NCBI RefSeq assembly: GCF_033547155.1
Contig: NZ_CP137892.1
Span: 1,054,001 to 1,118,000, forward strand
Reading direction: 5' to 3'
Length of the DNA: 64,000 bases
Source of the DNA: Pseudomonas benzenivorans
GTDB lineage: Bacteria > Pseudomonadota > Gammaproteobacteria > Pseudomonadales > Pseudomonadaceae
In this document: one piece after another, positions 28,448 to 37,275 of the stretch
Layout of the letters: every line of letters starts with the position of its first letter
Numbering within the stretch: the first letter of the stretch is position 1
Position numbers and translations under genes: made by a program
The notes under the pieces: model-generated
The model's database searches: none
Told to the model about the DNA's origin: nothing
Seen by the model: the letters and a program-made list of their open reading frames with translations, nothing else

Positions 28448-29485
28448 CTAGGAATAGGACTGCTCCGAGCCTGGCGCCGCCGGTCGCCGGCGCCTGCCCA
28501 GGCCAAGCAGGCGGGCGATATCGACGAAGGGTGTGACGATCAGGCTGTAGATGCTCAGGTAACGGTGGGCGTCGCGGTCCTCGGTGCCGTATTCCAGGAT
28601 TTCCGGCGTCGGGCGGGTGACGTAGAGCGTGCCGAACATCCAGTCCCAGAGCGACAGGTTGGTGGCGAAGTTCTTGTGGAAGTGCCGGGGCGCGTCGCTG
28701 TGGTGGATCTGGTGCTGGGCCGGGCTGTTGAGCACATGCTCGATCAGCGGCCCGAACGACAACCAGACGTGGCTGTGGCGCAGGTTGGCCGCCAAGGCGT
28801 TGAAGATGAACATCAGATAGGTCACGCCGAACAGGGTGTAGCTGCCGATCTTGCCGCCACAGGCGTACCAGAAGAGGCCGGCGTAGGCGCCGACCGTGAC
28901 ACCCTTGGCCAGTTTGCCGACGATCTTCTCGACGAAATGCACCCGGCTGGCGGTGGCCGGCACCAGCACCGGCGCCGAGTGGTGGACCTTGTGGAACGGC
29001 CACAGCCAGCGCGAATGGAAGGCCCGGTGGACCCAGTAATGGGTGAAGTCCAGCACCAGGAACAGCCCCAGCCCGTAGAGCAGCGACAGCGAGAGGTTCT
29101 CGCCCAGCTGCGGGCGCGCGCCCCACAGCTTGGTGAAGAAGGCGACGTAGTCGGCCGAGCGCAGGATATAGGGGTCGATCAGGCCGACTATGGGCACGAC
29201 CAGGGCGACCTTGAGGATGGCCCGCACGAAGTAGTAGCGGTAGTCGAGCAGCGCCGAGGGGTGGCAGTGGACCCGGCGGCCGCCGATGAACTGCCAGAAC
29301 GAGGGCGCCTCGGTCGCCCCGCGACGTTTCCTGAGACGGAACAGGCCGTAGGCCACGCAGGCGGAAATGCCGAGAAACAGCAGGCCGAAGCGGCCGTTCA
29401 GGTCGAAAATCCCGGAAAACTGCGCGGTGACCGGGGCGATCACCAGCTCGTTCAGCAGGTCATGGGCAAGGGCAAGCAGATCCAC
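28448..29485 (-). CDS. sterol desaturase/fatty acid hydroxylase family protein
   Basis: 345-residue membrane protein with four or more membrane segments and the eight-histidine diiron motif of the family: DFTHYWVHRAFH, KVHHSAP and QHQIHHS. These enzymes hydroxylate or desaturate lipids using O2. The substrate in Pseudomonas is unknown. It ends the ordinary GC-rich region; the sequence upstream of its start (from about 29.5 kb) shifts to repeats and AT-rich DNA. Confidence 0.9.
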   Translation of the reverse strand: MDLLALAHDLLNELVIAPVTAQFSGIFDLNGRFGLLFLGISACVAYGLFRLRKRRGATEAPSFWQFIGGRRVHCHPSALLDYRYYFVRAILKVALVVPIVGLIDPYILRSADYVAFFTKLWGARPQLGENLSLSLLYGLGLFLVLDFTHYWVHRAFHSRWLWPFHKVHHSAPVLVPATASRVHFVEKIVGKLAKGVTVGAYAGLFWYACGGKIGSYTLFGVTYLMFIFNALAANLRHSHVWLSFGPLIEHVLNSPAQHQIHHSDAPRHFHKNFATNLSLWDWMFGTLYVTRPTPEILEYGTEDRDAHRYLSIYSLIVTPFVDIARLLGLGRRRRPAAPGSEQSYS

Positions 29486-29691
29486 GGCGGGCCGGCCTCG
29501 GGCAAAAGGCGGTCATTGTAAATAAGAATTCGAATTAACTGTATTGCCGATGCGCTTTGGCCGGGCCAGATCACGTCACTGTCGTTGCGTGGACTGCGTC
29601 AGGTGCGCGTCACGGGGGGCTCAGGGGCGAGTCTGGTGGCTGTGATCGCCGGCAGTCGACCCGAAGCGGCCGGTCGCGACAGGCAACAACC

Positions 29692-29876
29692 GGCCGATTC
29701 TGTTGAAAAAGTCGGTTTCTGAGAGAGCTGCTTTCGGCAGCTCAAAAAACGCTCGATTTCAGCGTCGCTACGTAAAAACCAAGACAGCTCCGTCTTCTGA
29801 GTGAGCCAGATTTCAACGTTGCTAACGCTCCGCCATGAGCAGAAATCGCATCGGGACTTTTTCAACAGAATCGGCC
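29692..29876. mobile_element. MITE-like element with 22-bp perfect inverted ends
   Basis: A 185-bp element bounded by exactly complementary 22-bp ends (29692-29713 and 29855-29876), which begin GGCCGATTCTGTTGAAAAAG. It encodes no transposase. The minus-strand open frame that runs through it (29599-29865) looks like a by-product. Similar TTGAAAAAGTC ends are common on non-autonomous elements in Pseudomonas genomes. I could not identify a convincing target-site duplication. It marks the left edge of the AT-rich HNH island. Confidence 0.75.
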
Positions 29877-30021
29877 AAAAACGGTCATTTAACGTCTACT
29901 GGGCACCGGCAAGCTGATTAGTGTCCGCAGCGTAGTTTCGAGTTACATACCTCTATGTGATGGCACAAAAGTCGTACGTTCAAAGTCAGGGCATGCCTAG
30001 GGGCTCGCAGCACCGCAAAGC

Positions 30022-31146
30022 ATGAAAAACGGCCATCGAACTATTTTTTCCTGTTATCACGCGAGTTATAATCCACTACTACCATCCATAACTCTCAACG
30101 CCTTTAAGAATGGACATTGCCGAATGTTAAGGACTGCTCTCGGATTTCTAGTTGTTGCAATAATCCTTGATGCTGGCCATCCAGATTTATTCCTGTCAAT
30201 TAAGGGTAGGGCGGTTCTCTACTTGGCAACCATTTCAATAGTTGCCTGGGAGATATATACCTTCTGGTATTTCCATAACGAACAATTCCTGAAGCTAAAG
30301 AGCGGAATCAAAGATCACGCCACAGATTGCAACAACCTAAACCACCACATTGAAGAGCTAAAAAGAACACAGCTTGACATTAACTCTTACGACTACGGCC
30401 TTAGTGATCGTTACGATACTAGTCGATATCAGTTCAAGCGGAGCAAATGGGCCAAAGCCAAGAGAGATGAAAAAGTTCACAACTGTTCGGCCTCCGTGTG
30501 CAAAGCTGCTAATGACCAGCCATTCAAGTATCTCTGCAAATACTTCGATATAGATGTCAACGAAGAAACGCTATCTCATCTTGAGAGCGCGCTGAACAAC
30601 TACCTTGCCGCATACCAGGGGAAAATCCTGCTCGAACAAGAGAGGGACCGTCTCATGCAGACCCTCACGGGGCCGCTGCCTTCCTTATTCTACAAGCTGA
30701 ACAAGAGTCGTTTAGCAAAAGAGCTCGGATTTGAACCTGTGCGCCTAGTTGATATTCATTTCCAGACCTACAGGTTTCAGTATGTTTCGTCTGGCGGCAA
30801 TAGCTCCTACGAGGTTTCCATTGTTCTTGACATGGAAAATCTTGAGAAATTTATAAAGTATCTTGGTGACATGCTGCGCTTCAAAAATAGCGCCAAAGGC
30901 CAACGAGCATTGATGACTCCGCAACTTCGTGAAAAGATCAAGAACAGGGACGGAAACACCTGTCAGCAATGCGGAATTTCGGCTAGAGATGAGCCAAACC
31001 TATTAATTGAAGTCGATCATATCATTCCAATCTCCAAGGGAGGGACTACAACAGAGGATAACTTGCAAGCTCTATGCTGGCGCTGCAACCGTACAAAAGG
31101 TGCAACCCTTTACCAAGCTACAAATTCGGTTTATGAGCCAGTTTAA
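30022..31146 (+). CDS. membrane-anchored HNH endonuclease
   Basis: 374 residues, or about 340 if the ATG at 30124 is used, which would place the first membrane segment at the N terminus. Order: two hydrophobic segments (about 36-52 and 64-84), a helical stretch, a middle region of unknown fold (SVCKAANDQPFKYLCKYFDI...), then SAKGQRALMT and a C-terminal HNH nuclease. The nuclease has zinc Cys314/Cys317 (CQQCG), catalytic DHI (332-334) followed by IPISKGG, and Cys352/Cys355 (CWRCN). The gene is strikingly AT-rich compared with its neighbours, so it was probably acquired. The family is widespread but, to my knowledge, functionally uncharacterised. Neither start has a strong ribosome-binding site. 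Confidence 0.85.
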   Translation: MKNGHRTIFSCYHASYNPLLPSITLNAFKNGHCRMLRTALGFLVVAIILDAGHPDLFLSIKGRAVLYLATISIVAWEIYTFWYFHNEQFLKLKSGIKDHATDCNNLNHHIEELKRTQLDINSYDYGLSDRYDTSRYQFKRSKWAKAKRDEKVHNCSASVCKAANDQPFKYLCKYFDIDVNEETLSHLESALNNYLAAYQGKILLEQERDRLMQTLTGPLPSLFYKLNKSRLAKELGFEPVRLVDIHFQTYRFQYVSSGGNSSYEVSIVLDMENLEKFIKYLGDMLRFKNSAKGQRALMTPQLREKIKNRDGNTCQQCGISARDEPNLLIEVDHIIPISKGGTTTEDNLQALCWRCNRTKGATLYQATNSVYEPV

Positions 31147-31161
31147 GAGCTTAACAACCCT

Positions 31162-31194
31162 CCCCCCCCCCCCACACACACACACACACACACA
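31162..31194. repeat. C12 tract plus (AC)10 microsatellite
   Basis: Twelve consecutive C (31162-31173) are followed directly by an AC dinucleotide run to 31194 (21 bases). It starts 16 bases after the HNH gene stop. Such long simple repeats are rare in Pseudomonas and prone to slippage, so the real length may vary between cells or reflect assembly uncertainty. Confidence 0.9.
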
Positions 31195-31433
31195 GATTTG
31201 GCTCTTTGTAGCTCAAATGAAAATGGAGGTAAAAAATTTAATATTGTGCTATCAGCCGTTCGGCGAATGTCTCGGTAAAAGTCGCGGCATTCTCATCAAA
31301 AGGTCGCTTCTCACAAGGCTTCACGTGACTAGCGAAATCTTCCAATGGGGAGACTTATCACCGAGTGAACGGCTGAATTTGGCCGCCTCTGGCCGACCCC
31401 AGCCATAACTTCCTCTACCTTCCAACCCACTGT
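31195..31433. other. non-coding right part of AT-rich island
   Basis: No convincing gene. A 10-bp inverted pair TCAGCCGTTC (31252-31261)/GAACGGCTGA (31367-31376) encloses about 105 bases and could be the ends of a decayed small element. AT-rich composition fades back to normal by about 31430. Confidence 0.5.
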
Positions 31434-31835
31434 TCAGAGATCGCGAAACAGGTCGTGGGCGTCCAGCAGCCGGTAGGCGATCTCCGGGTGCTTCTCCAGG
31501 CCGCGGCGGATCGCCGCCGGGATCGACTGGCGGGTCTTACGGCACAGGCCGGGCAGTTCGTCGATGTGGATGGCGATGCCGCGCATGCTGCGCACTTCGT
31601 TATGCCCCGGGGCGATTTCCAGGCGAATACCCAGTTGCTCGTGCATCCGCTGCTGCAGGCGTTCGAGGTCGGCCAGGCTCTGGATGCTTTCCAGGCGTTC
31701 GAGCAGGCGCTTCTCCTCGCTGCGGGTCAGCAGCAGGATGCGCGCGTCGCCGCCGGGGTTGGCCAGCAGCCGTTCGCGGCCGCAGTCGCAGACGCCGGGG
31801 GGGCAGGGTTGGCGGATCGGGACAGAGGAGGTCAT
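31434..31835 (-). CDS. conserved hypothetical protein
   Basis: 133 residues. An N-terminal CPPGVCDCGRERL cysteine cluster is followed by an amphipathic helical region (LTRSEEKRLLERLESIQSLADLERLQQRMHEQLG) and a C-terminal part with HIDELPGLCRKTRQSIPAAIRR. I recognise no family, but codon use is typical of the host. It lies downstream of trhA and lhr on the same strand, and may be in their operon. Confidence 0.7.
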   Translation of the reverse strand: MTSSVPIRQPCPPGVCDCGRERLLANPGGDARILLLTRSEEKRLLERLESIQSLADLERLQQRMHEQLGIRLEIAPGHNEVRSMRGIAIHIDELPGLCRKTRQSIPAAIRRGLEKHPEIAYRLLDAHDLFRDL

Positions 31836-31920
31836 GGGCTCCGATCATAGCCAGCCTCGGGCGCCCTTGCCCATAGCCGGCGTCGCGCGCAAAACCCGGT
31901 GCGTCGCCTAGCGCCTTTGC

Positions 31921-32538
31921 TCACAGCACATGCCGCCAGATCGCCACGAAGTGCAGGACACTGCCGGCCATCACCCACAGGTGCCAGATGCCGTGCCAGT
32001 GGCGGAAGCGCTCATCGAAGGCGAAGAAGACGATGCCCAGGGTGTAGCACAGGCCGCCGGCGGCCAGCCAGGCGAAGCCGACGCCGCCGAGGGCGGCGAG
32101 CAGCGGCTCGATTGCCACCAGGACGAACCAGCCCATCAGCGCATAGATGACGATGGACAGCACCCGCGCCTCGGAGCGCGGTTTGAGCTCCTGCAGCATG
32201 CCGACCAGCGCCAGCCCCCAGACCACGCCAAACAGCGACCAGCCCCAGGGACCGCGCAGGGTCACCAGGCAGAAGGGCGTGTAGCTGCCGGCGATCAGCA
32301 GGTAGATCGACAGGTGGTCGAGCTTGCGCATGATGGTTTTCGCCCGGCCGCGCAGGCTGTGGTAAAGGGTGGAGATGCTGTAGAGCAGCAGCAGGGTGAG
32401 GCCGTAGATGGCGATGCTGACGATCTTCCAGGGGTCGCCTTGCAGGCTGGCCAGCACCAGCAGCCAGATGGCGCCGAGCGCGGCGAGTAGGGCACCGACC
32501 AGATGGGTCCAGGCGTTGAGGCGTTCTCCGTGGTACAT
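31921..32538 (-). CDS. trhA: hemolysin III family (TrhA-type) membrane protein
   Basis: 205 residues with seven membrane segments, matching the PAQR-related hemolysin III family: GERLNAWTHLVGALLAALG at the N terminus, STLYHSLRGRAKTIMRKLDHLSIYLLIAGSYTPFCL in the middle and the C-terminal HWHGIWHLWVMAGSVLHFVAI with its conserved histidines. E. coli TrhA helps membrane energetics and lipid homeostasis. It is 56 bases downstream of lhr on the same strand. The open frame continues upstream far into lhr, but that is a shadow. Confidence 0.93.
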   Translation of the reverse strand: MYHGERLNAWTHLVGALLAALGAIWLLVLASLQGDPWKIVSIAIYGLTLLLLYSISTLYHSLRGRAKTIMRKLDHLSIYLLIAGSYTPFCLVTLRGPWGWSLFGVVWGLALVGMLQELKPRSEARVLSIVIYALMGWFVLVAIEPLLAALGGVGFAWLAAGGLCYTLGIVFFAFDERFRHWHGIWHLWVMAGSVLHFVAIWRHVL

Positions 32539-32594
32539 GGGCTCCGATCCGAATCCGTTTGAATGGGCAGAACTGTGGTCGGGCGACGCCAGGT

Positions 32595-35500
32595 TCAAGC
32601 CGGCGGGAGCCCGCCCTGGGGCGTCGACCCGGCGCGTCGTGGCCGCCGCCCGGCAGGCGACGCCGCGCTGGTCTGGCGAACCAGGGCCGCCTGCCACTGG
32701 CCGCTGGTGAAGGTGTCGGCGTCCGCCAGCAGTCGGCAGCGGCTGGCGACCAGGCTGGCCACCGGCACGCCGTCGCGGTACAGCAGGCGGTTGCCGGCCA
32801 GGGCCGGCACCTTGCTCCCCGGCAGCAGGGTGCCGAGCAGGTTGAGTGGGTCGCAGGCCGACAGGCTGACCAGGCTGCCGTCGAGCGGGCGCCTGCGCAC
32901 CTCGCGCAGCAGGGCAACCGCCTCGGGCAGGGCGAACTGCTCGCCGACCACCCCGGCGATGAAGCGTCCGCCGCGGATCTCGCCGCGCGCCTCGAGGCGC
33001 TGGTAGACCCGCAGCAGCTCGCGCCAGGCCGGCAGCCAATCGGCCTCGCGCGCCAGCAGGCGCCAGCAGACCACGCCGTAGCGGCGCAGCAGGGTCCGTG
33101 CCACCTGCTCCACGGCCTCGCCGTGGCGCGCATTGTCGGCGGCCTCTGCGCTGCGGGGCCTGAGCAGCGCCCAGCGGCCGGCGTCCTGCATATTGGCCAG
33201 GGCCCGACGGGCACGACGCTGCTGCTGGCTGCGCTTGGCCGCCGGCAGCAGCAGCGAGCGCAGGCCGGCGAAGCTGTCGGCATGGGCCAGGCCGAGGCTG
33301 ACCAGCTCGCCCAGGGCATCCTCCAGTTCGCTGCGCAGCAGGTGCGCCTCGTCCTGCAGTTCGTCGAAGAACAGCGCGCCCTGGCTGGCCAGCACCTGGC
33401 GCACGCGCTCGGCCCGCGGCGAGGGCTCGGCGGCCGGCGTGTCCCCCTGACAGGCGCGCCACAGGCCCAGGCTCTTGCGCGGCAGCAGGACGATGGGCGT
33501 GCTGCGCAGCGGGCCGCCTGCGGCGCGGCTGCGGCCGGCCAGGCGGCACCAGAGCCAGCGGCCGGAGCGGCACAGGTCGTCCAGCCAGTTGATGCCGTAG
33601 TCGGCCACCCGGCTCGGCAGGATTTCGCTCTCCCAGGCCCCGGCCGCCGCCTGAAAGCCTTCCAGTTGGCCGAGCACCCCAGCCAGGGCCTCGGCACCGC
33701 GTACCCGGCCGTCCGGCGCCACGCGCTGCCAGTCGAACAAGAAGCGCATGAAGTCGGCGCGCGCCACCGGCTCGATCTCCCGGCGCAGGCGCCCGACCGT
33801 GTAGCGGTGGATGCGTGCCAGCAGGTGGCGCTCGCACCACTCTTCTTCGGCGGCGCCTGGGGTGAAGCGGCCGCGCAGCACATGGCCCTCGCGCTCCAGG
33901 GCCAGCAGCGCCTGGCGGACCGCCGGCTCCGCCTGGTGCAGGTCGGCGGCCAGGCGCGGCAGCGGCAGGGGGCCGAAGCCACCCAGGCGGGCGCGCAGCA
34001 GTTCGACCAGGGCCGCCTCGGCGGACCAGGCCTCGTCGAACCCCTGGGGCGCCTGGATCGCCGGTTTGAATGTGCTGCCGGGATGCAGCGCCTGCCATTG
34101 GCTCAGGCGTTCGGCCGCCAGCCACAGCGCCGGTTGGCCGTCCAGGTGCAGGCAGCTGGCCCGTTTGCCCTTGGCCAACTGCGACAGCCAGGCCGGCCAG
34201 CTGGCGTTGGCTTGGGCCTCGGCCGGAGTGACGGCCCCCAGGCTCAGCAACGCCTCGTGCATCTCGTCGGCGTCGCGGACCACGGGCCAGGCCTCCTGGC
34301 GCACCGCGGCGATGGCCTCGGGGTCCAGGGCGCCGAGATCGTCGGTCGATTCGGGGGCGGACCAACGCCGGCTGTGCACCGCCTGGGTGCGGCGCTCCTC
34401 CAGCGGCGCGTCGTCGAGGAAGGCGTAGGGCCGGGCGCCCAGGATCTCCGCGGCCAGGGCCGAGGGCGCCGGCAGGTCGCGGGCCAGCAGTTCGACCTCG
34501 CCGCTTTCCATGCGCCGCAGCAGGGCCAGCCAGGCCTCGCAGTCCATGGCCTGGTGCAGGCAGTCGTCGAGCGTCTGGGCCACCAGCGGGTGGTCGGGAA
34601 TCTCGCGTTCGCCGACTATGTTCTCCAGGCAGGCCAGCTGGTCGGGAAACACCGTGGCCAGCAGGTCCTCGCTGCGCATGCGCTGCAGTTGCGGGGCTAC
34701 CTTGCGCCCGCCGGAGAAACGCGGCAGGGCCAGGGCCACGGCGGCGTTCCAGCGCCAGCGCACGGCGAACAGCGGGGCATCCAGCAGCGCCTGGATCAGC
34801 AGCTGTTCGGCGCTGTGGCTGTGCAGGTAGCGCCACACCTCCTCCAGCGGGAAGCTGTGGCTGGTGGCCAGCGAGAGGATCAGCGCGTCCTCGGTGGCGG
34901 CGGCCTGCAGCTCGAAGTTGAAGCTGCGGCAGAAGCGCTTGCGCAACGCCAGGCCCCAGGCGCGGTTGAGGCGGCTGCCGAACGGCGAGTGGATGATCAG
35001 CTGCATGCCGCCGGACTCGTCGAAGAAGCGCTCCATCACCAGGCGCTTCTGGGTCGGCAGGGCGCCGAGGGCCTGGCGGGCCTGGGCCAGGTACTCGACG
35101 ATCTGCGCGGCGGCCGACTCGTTCAGGCCGAGTTCGTCGGTGAGCCAGGTGATGGCGCCAGCCAGCCCCGCCGGGGTATCTCCGGGCTGGACACGGCTCG
35201 GCTTGTCCTCCGCGTGGTTTGAAGGGGCCCTGGTGGAGCACGCTGCGCGGTTTTCCACCCTACAGGATTGCAGTCGCCGCTCCACCTCCTCGCGCAGGCG
35301 CGCCACCGAGGCCGACAGCTCGTCCGTGCGCCCCGGCGCCTCGCCCAGCCAGAAGGGGATGCTCGGCGGCAGGCCCTGGGCATCCTCGACCCGCACCGTG
35401 CCCGGCTCGATGCGCAGGATGCGGTAGGACTGGTTGCCCAGCTGGAAGATGTCGCCGGCCATGCTCTCGATGGCGAAGTCCTCGTTGAGGCTGCCGACCG

Positions 35501-37145
35501 TCAGGCCCTGGGGCTCCAGCAGCACGGCGTAGTCGCCGGTGTCGGGGATGGTGCCGCCGCTGGTGATCGCGGTCAGGCGCGCGGCACGGCGGCCGCGCAG
35601 GCGACGGTTGACCGCGTCGCGGTGGATATAGGCGGCGCGCACCCCGCGCCGCCCGCTGTAGCCCTCGGCGAGCATCTTCAGCAGGGCGTCGAAGGTTTCG
35701 CGGGGCAGCTCGGCATAGGGCGCGGCGCGGGTCAGCAGCTGGAACAGTGCGTCTTCGCCCCACTCGCGGCAGGCCACCTCGGCGACGATCTGCTGGGCCA
35801 GCACGTCCAGCGGCGCCTTGGGGATGGCCAGGGCGTCCAGCTCGCCACGGCGCACGCAGTCGAGCAGGGCGGCGCATTCGATCAGCTCGTCCCGCGACTG
35901 CGGGAACAGCCGGCCCTTGGGCGTGCCGCCGACGCTGTGGCCGGAGCGGCCGACCCGCTGCAGCAGGGCGGCGATGCTGCGCGGCGAGCCGAGCTGGCAG
36001 ACCAGCTCCACCTCGCCGATGTCGATGCCCAACTCCAGCGAGGCGGTGGCCACCAGCACCCTGAGCTCGCCGCGCTTGAGGCGCTGCTCGGCGTCCAGGC
36101 GCAGCGCCTTGGCCAGGCTGCCGTGGTGGGCGGCGACTGCCGCCTCGCCCAGGCGTTCGCCCAGGTGCCGGCAGGCGCGCTCGGCCAGGCGCCGGGTGTT
36201 GACGAACACCAGGGTGGTGCGGTGCTGCCGGGCCAGTTCGGCCAGGCGGTCATAGACCCTGTCCCACACCTCGTTGCTCATCACCGCCTGCAGCGGCACC
36301 GGCGGCAGCTCCAGGGCCAGGTCGCGCTCGCGCTGGTAGCCGATATCGACTATGGCGCAGTCGCCCGGTGACGGCCTCGCGCCTTCGGCTTCGGGCCATG
36401 GCGCCAGTTCCGTTCGATCGACCTCAGGGTCGAGAGGGGGCAGCGGCGCCTGGCTGCCCAGCAGCAGGTGCGCCACCGCGTCCAGCGGCTTCTGCGTGGC
36501 GGACAGGCCGATGCGCTGCAGGGGGCGGCGGCACAGGACCTCCAGGCGCTCGACGCTGAGCATCAGGTGGCTGCCGCGCTTGCTGCCGGCGATGGCGTGG
36601 ATCTCGTCGATGATCAGGCTGCGGCAGCCGGCCAGCATGGCCCGCCCGGACTCGGAGCCGAGCAGCACGTAGAGCGACTCCGGGGTGGTCACCAGGATAT
36701 GCGGCGGGCGTTTGCGCATGGCCTCGCGCTCGCCGGGGCTGGTATCGCCGGTGCGCACCGCGGTGCGGATCTCGACATCGGCCAGGTGCTGGCGCTTGAG
36801 TTCGGCGCGGATGCCGGCCAGCGGCTGCTCCAGGTTCAGGCGGATGTCGTTGGACAGCGCCTTGAGCGGCGACACGTAGACCACGGCGCAGCGGTCTTCC
36901 AGGCTGCCGCCGGCGGCCAGGCCCTGGCGCACCAGGGCGTCGATGGCGGCGAGGAAGGCGGTGAGGGTCTTGCCCGAGCCGGTGGGGGCGGCCACCAGGG
37001 TCGAACGCCCGGCGCCGAGCGCCGGCCAGGCGCCGGCCTGGGCCGCGGTAGGCGCGGCGAACTGGCTGCGGAACCAGGCGGCGACGGCCGGATGGAAGGC
37101 CGCCAGCACGGCGTCGGGTTGCGCTGATCGGGGGAGCTGGCTCAT
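32595..37145 (-). CDS. lhr: ATP-dependent helicase Lhr (long form)
   Basis: 1516-residue superfamily 2 helicase. The Lhr core has Walker [19 protein letters not shown] and the RNA-helicase-like [19 protein letters not shown]. Winged-helix and Lhr domains then lead to the long C-terminal domain of bacterial long Lhr (ending near residue 1516). Lhr acts in DNA repair. GGAGG lies 3 bases before the ATG at 37145; the frame extends to 37223, but the extra part is not family-like. An in-frame dispersed-repeat segment adds about 36 residues near residue 627 (see 35232-35263). Confidence 0.95.
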   Translation of the reverse strand: MSQLPRSAQPDAVLAAFHPAVAAWFRSQFAAPTAAQAGAWPALGAGRSTLVAAPTGSGKTLTAFLAAIDALVRQGLAAGGSLEDRCAVVYVSPLKALSNDIRLNLEQPLAGIRAELKRQHLADVEIRTAVRTGDTSPGEREAMRKRPPHILVTTPESLYVLLGSESGRAMLAGCRSLIIDEIHAIAGSKRGSHLMLSVERLEVLCRRPLQRIGLSATQKPLDAVAHLLLGSQAPLPPLDPEVDRTELAPWPEAEGARPSPGDCAIVDIGYQRERDLALELPPVPLQAVMSNEVWDRVYDRLAELARQHRTTLVFVNTRRLAERACRHLGERLGEAAVAAHHGSLAKALRLDAEQRLKRGELRVLVATASLELGIDIGEVELVCQLGSPRSIAALLQRVGRSGHSVGGTPKGRLFPQSRDELIECAALLDCVRRGELDALAIPKAPLDVLAQQIVAEVACREWGEDALFQLLTRAAPYAELPRETFDALLKMLAEGYSGRRGVRAAYIHRDAVNRRLRGRRAARLTAITSGGTIPDTGDYAVLLEPQGLTVGSLNEDFAIESMAGDIFQLGNQSYRILRIEPGTVRVEDAQGLPPSIPFWLGEAPGRTDELSASVARLREEVERRLQSCRVENRAACSTRAPSNHAEDKPSRVQPGDTPAGLAGAITWLTDELGLNESAAAQIVEYLAQARQALGALPTQKRLVMERFFDESGGMQLIIHSPFGSRLNRAWGLALRKRFCRSFNFELQAAATEDALILSLATSHSFPLEEVWRYLHSHSAEQLLIQALLDAPLFAVRWRWNAAVALALPRFSGGRKVAPQLQRMRSEDLLATVFPDQLACLENIVGEREIPDHPLVAQTLDDCLHQAMDCEAWLALLRRMESGEVELLARDLPAPSALAAEILGARPYAFLDDAPLEERRTQAVHSRRWSAPESTDDLGALDPEAIAAVRQEAWPVVRDADEMHEALLSLGAVTPAEAQANASWPAWLSQLAKGKRASCLHLDGQPALWLAAERLSQWQALHPGSTFKPAIQAPQGFDEAWSAEAALVELLRARLGGFGPLPLPRLAADLHQAEPAVRQALLALEREGHVLRGRFTPGAAEEEWCERHLLARIHRYTVGRLRREIEPVARADFMRFLFDWQRVAPDGRVRGAEALAGVLGQLEGFQAAAGAWESEILPSRVADYGINWLDDLCRSGRWLWCRLAGRSRAAGGPLRSTPIVLLPRKSLGLWRACQGDTPAAEPSPRAERVRQVLASQGALFFDELQDEAHLLRSELEDALGELVSLGLAHADSFAGLRSLLLPAAKRSQQQRRARRALANMQDAGRWALLRPRSAEAADNARHGEAVEQVARTLLRRYGVVCWRLLAREADWLPAWRELLRVYQRLEARGEIRGGRFIAGVVGEQFALPEAVALLREVRRRPLDGSLVSLSACDPLNLLGTLLPGSKVPALAGNRLLYRDGVPVASLVASRCRLLADADTFTSGQWQAALVRQTSAASPAGRRPRRAGSTPQGGLPPA
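35232..35263 (-). repeat. GTAGGGTGG-type dispersed repeat inside lhr
   Basis: On the minus strand GTAGGGTGGA (35263-35254) and GCGCAGCG (35248-35241) are followed by TCCACC (35237-35232), which pairs with the repeat's GGTGGA. This is the intergenic repeat style also present at 42667. Here it is translated within lhr as part of a linker [16 protein letters not shown] that precedes [10 protein letters not shown]. The reading frame stays open through it. Confidence 0.65.
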
Positions 37146-37204
37146 GACCTCCATAATGCTCGCGCCGCCAGGCCGGCTCAACGGCCGGGCGCCGGACAGC
37201 CGGG

Positions 37205-37271
37205 CAGGATGGGGGGGGAGCACGGCGATACCCAGCGCTAAATGGCGCCGTCGTGCGGCTAACCCATCCTG
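37205..37271. repeat. dispersed hairpin repeat between kef and lhr genes
   Basis: CAGGATGGG (37205-37213) pairs with CCCATCCTG (37263-37271). The right half includes GTGCGGCTAACCCATCCT (37253-37270), an 18-mer also found at 42718-42735. This is a REP-like intergenic element. It lies between the Kef antiporter and lhr genes and may affect read-through or mRNA ends. Confidence 0.7.
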
Positions 37272-37275
37272 CGAG

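Noticed and set aside
29599..29865. 88-codon minus-strand frame inside the MITE-like element
   Set aside because: It follows the element and its inverted repeat rather than any domain, and is often seen as a spurious call in such elements.
31921..35241. 1106-codon minus-strand frame extending from trhA into lhr
   Set aside because: Only the last 205 codons match a family (TrhA). The rest is an out-of-frame reading of lhr and is Gly/Arg/Pro-rich.
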